Origin: Trichostrongylus colubriformis
Lineage: Eukaryota; Nematoda; Chromadorea; Rhabditida; Trichostrongylidae
Assembly: GCA_963978905.1 (NCBI GenBank)
Contig: OZ022261.1
Location: 12,993,475 to 13,057,474 of the forward strand
Direction of reading: 5' to 3'
Length of the DNA: 64,000 bases
Position numbers and translations under genes: made by a program. Under the pieces are notes generated by a model, which saw nothing but the letters and a program-made list of their open reading frames with translations, did no database searches and was not told the DNA's origin. This document shows positions 1 through 8,922 of this stretch, in pieces (position 1 is the first letter of the stretch; every line of letters begins with the position of its first letter).

Positions 1-259
1 TTTACTCTTTCATACTATGCTACGATGATGAAGAACTGATCTCATAAACGAGAGGGCTTTCTAGAGAGCTACTTAAATAAAAAATGTGAAACCGGAATTT
101 TCGGTTTTTAGAACATGTCTAAAATTTGCACGTAGAAGACGCCAAAAGCGACAGTTACTGTAATTTCATGCGACAAAATCAAGCCGTCTACCGATTTTAA
201 TCGAACATCTACCCACATTCTATTTTGAGAGGATCAAGCTTAATTTGAATTTGATTCAA

Positions 260-393
260 TTAAAAAATTGAATTTATTTTTATTATTAATTATTAATAAT
301 TGTTATTTCAAAATATCTTAAATTTATTTTTATTTATTTTGTTTTTAATTATTTCAAAATATCTTAAATTTATTTTTATTTATTTTGTTTTTA
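260..393. repeat. AT-rich tandem duplication
   Basis: A stretch of almost pure A/T in which a unit of about 47 bases, built around ATATCTTAAATTTATTTTTA, occurs twice in direct order (about 305-351 and 352-393). It has no coding potential and looks like a low-complexity tandem duplication. Confidence 0.7.
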
Positions 394-1043
394 AATTTTT
401 AAGAGGCCAACCGTGAGCGTTGTTTCGCCCTCGCTGGCAACTCGCCCGGCTGATGAACTGCAGAACGACACGCCGTACTGCGGAATCGTTATAAAACTCA
501 AAGAAGCTCTTTTTCAGTGCGATGCGCCACAGATCACTTCTCCTGAAATAGACCTCACCTCTCCCGGTGCCTTCAAATAAAAAAAAAACGAGTGATGGCC
601 ACGTCCTGAACAAAAGTACGAGGCCACCTCGCGATAAACCGATTGGTTCGGTTGCTTCACGTTCGTGGGGCTGTATAACCCTGGGTAAATTTTATGTTGC
701 ACTCTTGTCGCAACGAAAGGGTGCGCCATGACAGCTCGAATCGATTGAGCCCATGATAGCAGCCCTCACTTGCGGTTAGGCTTACTGGGCGTGCCTAACT
801 CGAGCCCGAACAACTGTAGCGCTGTGATGGCACACCGTGGCGGCGCAGGCGCGACAAGGGTGTAGCCTGTATCGTTAGTGAGGGATCTACAGCCCCAAAA
901 ATTGGGCCGACAGATTATATCGCGGCTTGTCTCTAAAAGCACTTTCGGGGGTAAATAAGGGTACGGGAACGGTATCAGAACTGAAAGACATGGTTTCTGC
1001 AGATAACACTCGGGTTTAGCAAAGATAATCCATGGGAAAACTA
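394..1043. other. No gene seen
   Basis: Mixed-composition sequence with short open frames on both strands, none with a recognisable domain. It may be old transposon debris but I cannot name a family. Confidence 0.4.
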
Positions 1044-1093
1044 GCGTTCAGAACCAGGATCCACTTCCAGAACTGGATCCTGGTTCTGAACGC
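1044..1093. repeat. Short perfect hairpin
   Basis: Two arms of about 20 bases, reading GCGTTCAGAACCAGGATCC on the left and its reverse complement on the right, around a loop of about 10 bases. No gene or terminator context explains it. Confidence 0.8.
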
Positions 1094-1668
1094 TTCCGCG
1101 CGGTAGCTAGTACCACTCACACCGTATCGAATGCTTCGCCCGCATGCGCTCAAATATCTTTCACCTGATTGACAATGAAAGCAATGGTTGTCGACTTAGA
1201 CCTGATGTGGTTCCGAATTGAAGCTGACTCAAGGGGTCCTGTAACGCTCGATACTACAAGCACACGAAGTGTGGAGGTTCCCCCTTCACTTTAAATAAAC
1301 GAAGCTTGACTAACGAAACTTAGGACACTGGTGCGCGTTGCAACTGTTCAACTAGGTTAGCTCACGCGAGCAGGCGGCGGCCGCACCGCCTAGCGCACGG
1401 TCACTTCACGACGGAACCGCCATGGCACTCGATGCGCTGGGGCGATGACCTACTCGGACAATCTCGACGCACACCCTTATGGAACTGACTGTATGGTAGA
1501 ATGCGTATTGAGTACAGCAGGAAGCACCCTTCCCCACTCCTCTAAAAAAATGGCTGAACAGCGTTACTGCCTGACAGCGGTACCTCTTCGTCATCCACTA
1601 ATGGAACTCCTAGAAACCGGACCAATCAGGAAGGACAGTAAATATGGTTTAGAAGGGAGTTCACGGAG
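1094..1668. other. No gene seen
   Basis: No exon, RNA gene or recognisable transposon in this stretch. It includes a short GC-rich patch near 1370-1400. Confidence 0.4.
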
Positions 1669-1747
1669 TTTAACACACTCACTTCACAACGCTGGCATCG
1701 AGCCACTGATAGGGCTCGATGCCAGCGTTGTGAAGTGAGTGTGTTAA
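1669..1747. repeat. Long near-perfect hairpin with 35-base arms
   Basis: Left arm 1669-1703 starts TTTAACACACTCACTTCAC and the right arm to 1747 is its reverse complement. The loop is about 9 bases. The stem covers nearly the whole feature, so transcripts would form a long duplex. It may be a tiny fold-back element or a small-RNA precursor; the sequence alone does not decide. Confidence 0.85.
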
Positions 1748-1999
1748 ATGTGGGTGATTAGAGATCCCTCAAAGATGCCATTCATTTGAAAACTAGGCTC
1801 TATGGGACTATCTGCGGCGAAAGCACCCGTAAAAAAGCGCCCTTCAGCTGTGGCAGAGACGGCCTTTTTAGTCCAGCCGCCTTTCTTATACCGGCCGCCA
1901 CCTAGGGTTGGCTTTGCCAAGGAGTATTTAGCATGATAGCAGAATGATACTTATCCTATCGTATATGCTGTATTGATCGAAATTACGTGGAGCTTGACG

Positions 2000-2722
2000 T
2001 GTTAGCTTCTGTCGCGGAACGTGACTGTCGCTGTGGGCGCACCGCGCGCCAGACCCCGCCCCCAGTCCGTGGCTCTATAAAAGGGTCGCCACTGCCAGTC
2101 GGTGCTTATACACTCTCCCCCCGAGATGAGAGGGCACTTGGGCGAAAGCCGCTAGAATGCCATGCCGGACTGTTGAGGGTGAGAGTTTGACTCTCACGCT
2201 CTGCAGGTCGTTAAGGGCGCGGTGCGGTCGGGCGGACCGCGGCCGGCGTGATTGAGCGCTGGCACGCCCACGTCCGCTACACCCGAGGACGTGAACGGCT
2301 GCAGGCGGGGTAAAGAGCCTGCAAGGGAGCAGAAATTTACCGCAGTTACCGCCAGTATCCAATAGTTGACCCTTGGGGGACGAAGCACGGTCGGACCTGA
2401 GTCCAGGCAGGAAGATGAGAGTAGGGCGACTATTGTGGATAATATGTATATAATAAATATGGGTGCTGTAATCCTTGTATTCGCTGTCGTTCCAAGGGTA
2501 ATTTATAGGTAGAAGTATGGGAGCTAAGGCCTCCGGGAAGCGGCGGCCATACTGTGTGGAAAGCAGTATGGTTCCTGGGGAAGCCCACGTGGACAGTGAC
2601 AACCCGCAGGCATAGCAGCTGGGTGGTGCGGAGTCCGGAGACCAACTCGATGCTGTTGCGCTAGCGGTTAGGAGGGCAACCGCCCGACGAAAAGCAACGG
2701 CTTTCGCGGTGAACACGTCCAC
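2000..2722. other. GC-rich island of unknown origin
   Basis: Clearly richer in G+C than the surroundings, with a CTATAAAAGG box near 2074 preceded by a C-rich CCCCGCCCCC block, which looks promoter-like. Long frames exist on both strands (for example a minus-strand frame over 2075-2722) but none resembles a known protein, and open frames are expected by chance in GC-rich DNA. It could be the 5' region of a retroelement or foreign DNA. Confidence 0.4.
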
Positions 2723-2740
2723 TGGTCAGTATCAAAGATT

Positions 2741-2810
2741 GGAGTGAATGATGCCACTAAAATACCCCCCAGACTGGAGTGAATGATGCCACTAAAATAC
2801 CCCCCCCCCC
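2741..2810. repeat. Tandem duplication ending in a C11 run
   Basis: A unit of about 33 bases (GGAGTGAATGATGCCACT followed by AAAATACCCCCC) is present twice head to tail. The second copy ends in an expanded run of 11 C (2800-2810). Confidence 0.85.
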
Positions 2811-3169
2811 ATCACTGCCTTGAAAGGATTCTTTGCAGAAACGCGTCCACTACTTAGCAGGTAGTTAGCAGAAGTCACGTGGGGGAGGGGTATGAAGATA
2901 CCTTCTTTCTGAAGGGTTGTATTTTTTGTATTCTTCGAAGATTTTCGCTGACTCAAAACTTTACCCTGATCTTGGGGTTTCCACACCGACTTCGCTGCGC
3001 TGTGTTTCAGGCTTCACGCTGCACCGGATCCACTTCCTACAATAGATGGGCAACGCTGGTGGTTAGCTGGCTTAGCCGCTTGCCGTCTGCATCATTCCTC
3101 AGTGGCTAGTGGTGCAGAAAGGTGAAAGGTGAAGAATTCTTCCTCTCCTGTAACACCAATAACATCTCG
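2811..3169. other. No gene seen
   Basis: A short frame runs over 2879-3109 on the + strand but it matches no family I recognise. It lies just upstream of a LINE fragment and could belong to its decayed 5' part. Confidence 0.35.
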
Positions 3170-4380
3170 GCTTTCATACACCTCATCTCAGAGTTATCTC
3201 AGAGTTGACCAAAATTCATCTTATCAGCCCGTATCAGCATGGCTTTCTTTCGAAAAGATCTACTTCGTCAGAACTTCTTTCGTCAATTCCAATCTGGCAG
3301 AAGGCTATTGATAAGAAGAAAGCGGTTTTTGTAGCATATATTGATTCTCCTCCATATCTCTTTCTCTTCTAATTGCAAAGCTGAAGCAGTTTGGTATATC
3401 CGGCTGTCTTCTTAATTTAATTCTCAATGGTTCGCGCTCCCGAATCCATGGAACAGAAAGTGGAGTTCCGCAAGGTCCTTTGATCCTTCCATCAAAGGCC
3501 TTGGTCCTTTGATGTTCACACTGTATATTAACGATTTACCTTAATGTCTCCCGCCAAGCGTGCATTACCCGTTGTACGCAGATTACGTAAAAGTTTGGTT
3601 ATTGATGCACCTCACATTCAACAGGAAGCGCTTGATACCATCGCCAAATGTAGCAGAAGTCTAAGCATACCATTTCTCGTGAGAAGAAAATAATCTTACA
3701 GTTAAGCTCATCTCATCTATCGAACCTTGACTTTTGATCAACGGTACAGAACTTGAAAAAAATCGGATTTGATCAACGGTACAGAAATTCAAAATCGGAA
3801 ACAGCACGTGGATTAGAAATATAATACTCTTGCTCTATTTCCTTTGATGATTACACTGGCAAAGTTGTCCATCTAGCTAATTACAGGACTAACTACTATT
3901 CTGCGCGCCTTTTCGATCAGAGAAGCTGAAGCACTTTTTTGCTTCTTGCAAGTTATGGTTGATCTTTACTGGAATACTGCCCAATGGTATGGAATCCTTG
4001 AAGTAGGCTCATGGTTGGACGCACTGAAAAGGTTCAGGTGAAGTTTAGTGGAGAATTCTCGCTCGAGTAGGGATGTTCCATTTGTCCTGTAAGGTCAGAT
4101 TATCGCTGCTTAATTCTAACACATAAGATATGAGAAGAATAATGGCTGATTACGAATTTGTCTTTGAGCTGTTCTGCAATTTAGTAGATGTAGACTTTGA
4201 TATGCTTTTCATTAGATCGGCAACTATTGGATGCGCACCTCGTCATAACTTTAGAATATTAAGGATCCACCCAGAGGATCATTTCTGTCTGAAATGAGTG
4301 ACCCATGTCAGTGGTGCATTCTGATTCTGTCATTTCGTTTCGAAGCAAACTAAAGAAAATCGCGATCGCTCGAGGGTGAT
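3170..4380 (+). mobile_element. Degenerate CR1/jockey-like LINE fragment (reverse transcriptase and C-terminal region)
   Basis: Conceptual translation in shifting frames gives the order of a CR1/jockey-type ORF2. First comes HGFLSKRSTSSELLSSI (about 3239), then VAYID (about 3333), the counterpart of YIDFSKAFD. Next is SLLIAKLKQFGISG (about 3370), then SGVPQG (about 3460), then LGPLMFTLYINDLP (about 3500), and YADYVKVW (about 3580) where active elements have YADD. The C-terminal tail follows, with LLEYCPMVWNP (about 3967) and VHSDSVISFRSKLKKI (about 4314). A duplicated patch of about 27 bases sits between SGVPQG and LGPLMF, and many stops and frameshifts are present. It is a dead copy. The 5' limit is uncertain. 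Confidence 0.75.
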
Positions 4381-4678
4381 TCTAACCGCCTGAAACCGAG
4401 AATAAAAGAGCATCCGATCTACTGACATGAAGCTGAACTAAAAACAGAAACTGAGATTTTCTCCAAGCTTGGGAGTGAAATTCTTGCCGTGATAGTATTT
4501 GCTGTTTTTCGCCAGTCGTTGTACTTCTAGTTCCGACATGTCGTAATTTATTCATAACCACGCCTTTGCTTGTGTTTACATTCAAAGCTTTTGTAATTCC
4601 CGTTGTTCTCGTTACGTCGATAGGTGGGCCTTGGGTGGGGGTGGGGGGGGGGAGGGGGGTGGCGGACCATCTAAAATA
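4381..4678. other. No gene; G-rich tract
   Basis: Non-coding sequence with a strongly G-rich stretch at about 4631-4660, including a pure run of 10 G (4643-4652), directly before the mariner insertion. Confidence 0.5.
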
Positions 4679-5550
4679 TTAGGTTGTTCCAAAAGTCTTG
4701 TAGTATTTTTCCAAAAAAAAAACTCTTGTTCACTTCGAGGCAGGTCCAGGCGGTTCAGGAAAACGGTAGAACGTTCCCTAAGCTTTCTAGAGAAATAAAT
4801 ATTGACCCACCAGATCCCGTGGAGAGAACTACAATGCCCGTTGTCGATACCCAAACTCGCGGTGTCATCTATTATGAGCGGTTTTCCGGCACCAAACGAC
4901 GGAAGCTTGCCATTCCATCAACGCTGCATTGGGCAAGGGATGTGTGAGCACGAGACCGTGCGCCGCTGGTTCATCAGCTTCAGCAACGGCGAGATTGACA
5001 TGGAAGACAAACCACGCTTGGGACTGTGCTGGTTCCGGGACGCGGAAGGAATGCTTTTCCGCGAGGTGCTGGTACAAGACGAGACAGTCACCGCTGCCGT
5101 ATGCACCCACCAGCTCCAGCAGCTCGCCGTCGATGTTCGAGAAAAGTGCCGGAAAAGGTCCGCGGTCACCCTTCATCATGACGACGCCCGCTCCCATTTC
5201 GCGAAAAGTTCCCAGGCCAAGTTATGGGAGCTCGGCTGGGATGTGCTGCCCCACCCGCCATACTCTCCAGACAGCCCCTTCTGGCTATCACCTTACCCAT
5301 CCTCCCGAATCTTCCTGGCCAAGAGAAAATTCGTTGATTATGACTTGCTTGCGAAGGCGATCGCTGACTTCTTCGACTCTCAGAACCCAGAGTTTTGGGA
5401 GAAGGGAATCAACGATTTTCCTATAAAGTGGCAGAGGTTGCCGATAACAATGGTCAATACGTTGTTGCCTAATTGTTATTTGTTGGACGAAAAAAAAAAA
5501 TAAAAAGTGATGATCGAAAAAAATACTACAAGACTTTTGGAACAACCTAA
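4679..5550 (+). mobile_element. Internally deleted mariner-family transposon with intact ends
   Basis: The 872-bp element is bounded by identical 32-bp terminal inverted repeats beginning TTAGGTTGTTCCAAAAGTCT and by TA duplications (4677-4678 and 5551-5552). The interior is a transposase remnant. VIYYE and SINAALGKG, typical of the mariner N-terminus, lie in other frames near 4860-4940. Then come TVRRWFISFSNGEIDMEDKPR (about 4958), LHHDDARSH (about 5171), LPHPPYSPD (about 5249) and FFDSQNPEFW (about 5371). The central block that carries the first catalytic Asp is gone, and at least three frameshifts are visible. The relationship looks closest to the Hsmar1-like group, to which the hookworm element bandit belongs (recall, not a search). 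Non-autonomous. Confidence 0.92.
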
Positions 5551-6011
5551 TAGTATCCGGAGCCGAGTGGTGCTTGAGCGACTTACACTGTGGCGAGCCA
5601 CTGCTCTTCACCGTCAAGTTCCCCACCTTGCTGTCATAAACCCTTGCACCCCACTCAGCGTTTCAGTTATATTTTCATGTTTCTGATTCTCTGAATTTTT
5701 TTTCTTTTTTTTTCTGTCGGGCAGCGCCTTCTTGCAGTTTTTAATAATATTAATATTAGTTAATAATAAATAGTAATAATAATAGTGAATAATAATAAAT
5801 GATAATAAATAATAATAATATTGATAGTAAGATCGATATTAATAATAACCAATAATAATAAATAAATAATAATTATAAGTAATAGTAATAATCACTCTGA
5901 CGGTGTCTTTGAATTGCCAGTAGATAAGATCTAACGTCTGCATGGCATGAGCGCAACGCATTTACGCACAACGTCCAAGGATTGGGAAAGTGGAGCATTA
6001 GACCCATATTA
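5551..6011. repeat. AT-rich TAA/AATAAT microsatellite and flanks
   Basis: From about 5740 to 5890 the sequence is a degenerate array of TAATAATAA-type units. The flanks hold no gene. Confidence 0.8.
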
Positions 6012-6437
6012 AAGGAATCGTCCACGGAAAATGAGTTTTTGTGTTACCCATGTATTTATGTTGTATTTGCCTGATGTTGGCCTCATGCGAAATTTCACGC
6101 GAAAAAATGTGAATCTGGCTGAGATACAGCACCACAAAGTGCGGTCCCAGTGGGCGGGGCCTCCGTGTAAAAGCCTCGTACCGCGTCCGCCGTGGTCGGA
6201 GACGCATTGTAGGAACAGAAGGTTACTAAACAGTCCTACTCTCCGTTCCCAACGGCGGCGGAAGACGGGACGAGGCTTTTACACGGAGGCCCCGCCCACT
6301 GGGACCGCACTTTGTGGTGCTGTATCTTAGCCAGATTCACATTTTTTCGCGTGAAATTTTGCATGAGACCAACATTAGGCAAATGCAACATAAACATATG
6401 GGTAACACAAAAACTCATTTTCCGTGGACGATTCCTT
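6012..6437. mobile_element. Fold-back MITE with TA target duplication (family TA-1)
   Basis: The element is 426 bp with very long inverted arms. It begins AAGGAATCGTCCACGGAAAA and ends with the reverse complement. TA lies on both sides (6010-6011 and 6438-6439). The arms pair over nearly their whole length, with a spacer of about 70 bp around 6195-6260. TA duplications suggest mobilisation by a Tc1/mariner-type transposase. A longer, rearranged copy lies at 46748-47305. Confidence 0.9.
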
Positions 6438-7411
6438 TAAGTGAATCAGGATATAAAGTAACAATATGTAGAACATTACAATGAGGTACAGGCCTTGCAC
6501 CGTTTGCCTCTGCATAAGCGATCGAATGAGTTCAAATTGAGCTAACCTAACCGTTCCAAATCGGCTATGAGGTTTAGATTATACTTTCTTCCACAAAAAT
6601 TGCTCATCCCAGTCATGGCGAAAAGTCCGCAGTTGGTCTCAATGAGCAGATCTTCACAGGTGTTGACGCAGACGATTTCGTCCACCTAAGGAGTCTCTTA
6701 TGAAGGCGGCTAAAATGGTAACCTATCTGAAATCCGTGCAAACCTTGTCTTTGACGATTTCTCTCATTCCGACCACAGAATTGTGTGAGTCCCTCAAGTA
6801 AGCAAATGTTGGCCCTAAAATAACCATACTTATTGTTTTCTGGTGAGATGACCCTGATAACAACGCTCAATCATACCTTCCCCTACTCCATCTCTTTGAA
6901 TTTCGCGAAAGCCCCACCCCTTCTTGTCGGCACGTGCGCGTCTATAAGCACCCCCCTCCCTCTTCCTGCTGCGATGAGAACTGTTTACACATGCTGTACA
7001 CCAGACTCAAGCATGGGTCGGGAAACCCTTTTGGGTGAGGTAGAGGTTGTCCTAGTATTGTACTCTAAGAGACCAAAGAGGTGCTGAGAGTGGTCGGTGG
7101 TAGCGTACAAGGGAGCGCAGGGACCAACAGCATTCACTACTTAGCCGTGGAGGGAGGGGGAGAGGCGGAAGTAGGAGGGGGGGGGGGTGTTATCTAACGG
7201 CAGGTCACAGCTAGGATGATTACATTAGGCAAAGGGATATAAATGAAAAAATAGCTGATATGGGCTACCTTCATACGTTATTACGATGGCTAACAGATAC
7301 ATTGCTCTTAGCAAGCCACTGCATAAACAGGAAAACCGTTTGTAGATATCAGGTTGTGAGTGCGAATCCTATGCATGGCGCCTCCCATAACGAGCTCGAG
7401 AACTTAAAGTA
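6438..7411. other. No gene seen
   Basis: Short open frames only. It includes a run of 11 G (7177-7187). Confidence 0.45.
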
Positions 7412-8685
7412 TTAGGTTGTCCGAAAAGTAATGAGACAAATGCAGTGGTGAGATTCAACATTAAGTATTTTTGGACGTCGGAGTCGTGAGAGGACAAAAT
7501 TCTGGAATTTAGTGTTTCAAGTCCAGTACATATATGCCACCAAGGGCATATGGTCCATACTGTTTTCATCTTTCACAAACGTGCTAAAGATGGACGAGAA
7601 AAAAAAGCTGTATCGGGCAGCTCTCCTTCTACACTATCGTTCAGGTAAATCCGCGGATGAGGCCCATCGGCTTTTGCTGGAAGAGATGAAGGATCAAGCA
7701 CCTTCTCGAGCGACGTGCTTCAGATGGTACGGCAAGTTCGACAAAGGAGGGAAATGTCTCGAAGACTGTAGTCGTTCAGGACGTCCACTGACGCGAAAGA
7801 AGCAGCTCATACTTGCCATCTGTGAGGAACGACCTAACGTTACAGTGCGCGAGCTTGCCACCTCCTCGGGTGCTCCTAAATCCACGGTACACGATGTTCT
7901 CAGTGCGTCAGGTAAAGTGGCAAAGTTGCCTCGGGTTCTTCCGCACGCTCTCAGCCCTCACGACAAGAAGAAGCGTGTTGAAGTGTGCACTTCTCTGCTC
8001 AGCCGTCATCGCACGCTTTCCTGGATCGACTCCATCGTTACCATGGATGAGAAGTATTGTGTCTACGATAACACGGTGCGCCGAAAACATTGGGTCGACT
8101 TCGATGAATTGCCGAAACCACAGCCGAAACATCCCGGACAAGACAAAAAGGAGTTGCTCTCATTCTAGTGGGATATTAAAGGCCCGGTGTTTTGGGAACT
8201 GGTTCCAACTGGTTCTATGGTCGACTCTGAAAGATTGCGTACTCAGCTGGAAAGAGTAGCTGAAATTCTGCGTAGTCGCCGTCGTGGGAGAGGCAAAATC
8301 CTACTCCTCATGGATAACGCCAGGCCACACACGTCGAAAAGGACTCAGAGTAAGCTGAGAGAGCTGGAGATCGAACTTGTACCCCATCCACCGTACTCAC
8401 CAGATCTCGCTCCATCAGACTTCCACATATTTCGTTCTCTTCAATCCTCTTTTGCTGGAAAAAAAAATTCACCAATCGGGAGGACGTCGAATTAGCTGTC
8501 AACAACTTCTTGGAGTCGAAGCCTCCGGAGTTCTTTGCTAATGGAATCAGATCTCTGCCGCAAAGATGGCAGTATGTGAAGGAACACAATGGCGAATATT
8601 ATAGTAAATGATATTGATTTGTAATAAAGTTACCGACGAATCACTGCACTACGACATTTGTCTCATTACTTTTCGGACAACCTAA
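7412..8685 (+). mobile_element. Near full-length mariner transposon
   Basis: The element is 1274 bp with perfect 31-bp terminal inverted repeats starting TTAGGTTGTCCGAAAAGTAA and TA duplications at 7410-7411 and 8686-8687. Its length and layout are those of a complete mariner. It carries one transposase reading frame with two lesions, annotated separately. The terminal repeats differ from those of the element at 4679, so the two are different mariner subfamilies. The right flank is the left arm of an older hAT-like fold-back element, so this mariner landed in pre-existing transposon DNA. Confidence 0.96.
7590..8611 (+). pseudogene. Mariner transposase, disrupted by one stop and one A-run frameshift
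   Basis: Starts MDEKKKLYRAALLLHYRSG at 7590. An HTH-type N-terminus (SRATCFRWYGKFDKGG) is followed by a second helix-turn-helix region (VRELATSSGAPKSTVHDVL). The catalytic signatures are TMDEKYCVYDN (first Asp), LLMDNARPH (second Asp) and PYSPDLAPSDFHIF (third Asp), as in the D,D34D mariner class. Translation is interrupted by an in-frame TAG at 8166-8168, where related proteins have Trp (Trp TGG to TAG is one change). The frame then shifts at a run of nine A around 8459-8467. After the shift it continues as NREDVELAVNNFLESKPPEF to a TGA at 8609-8611. The expected full length is about 340 residues. With so few lesions the copy is fairly young but cannot make full-length enzyme. Confidence 0.93.
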
Positions 8686-8687
8686 TA

Positions 8688-8922
8688 ATTGCACAAAATT
8701 CGTACAACAACTTGTTTTCGCCAAGATTGCAGAAGTTCAGCCTATAGAGTCATTTGGGGTACTGATTACGAATATGCCACCCATTTGAAGCGCTGGCGTC
8801 TCTCAGTGCCACTGCAACGATGCTGATATGCTTCCGCAATTTTGTCCAAACTCTGAGAAGGATGGGATCCTTTCTCTCCACCTCCACTAAGGCTGAGGCC
8901 AAAATACAGGCTTGAGTGTGCA
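8688..8922. repeat. Left arm (partial) of a hAT-like fold-back element, split by insertions
   Basis: Sequence such as ATTTGGGGTACTGATTACGAATATGCC and the following CTAAGGCTGAGGCCAAAATAC match the arm and centre of the fold-back elements at 32950-33714 and 38681-39401. The outer end is missing, with the mariner at 7412-8685 immediately to the left. The inner end is cut by the RTE insertion at about 8923. The other half is at 11344-11703. Confidence 0.8.

Noticed and set aside
2075..2722. Minus-strand open frame of 215 residues
   Set aside because: It lies in the GC-rich block where stops are rare, shows no domain or splice context, and other frames there are also open.
4802..5503. 233-residue + strand frame as a functional gene
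   Set aside because: It crosses the deletion and frameshifts of a mariner remnant. Only parts of it are in the true transposase frame and the catalytic core is incomplete.
7330..7385. tRNA-like B-box sequence (GAGTGCGAATCC)
   Set aside because: No matching A box, acceptor stem or cloverleaf could be drawn around it.
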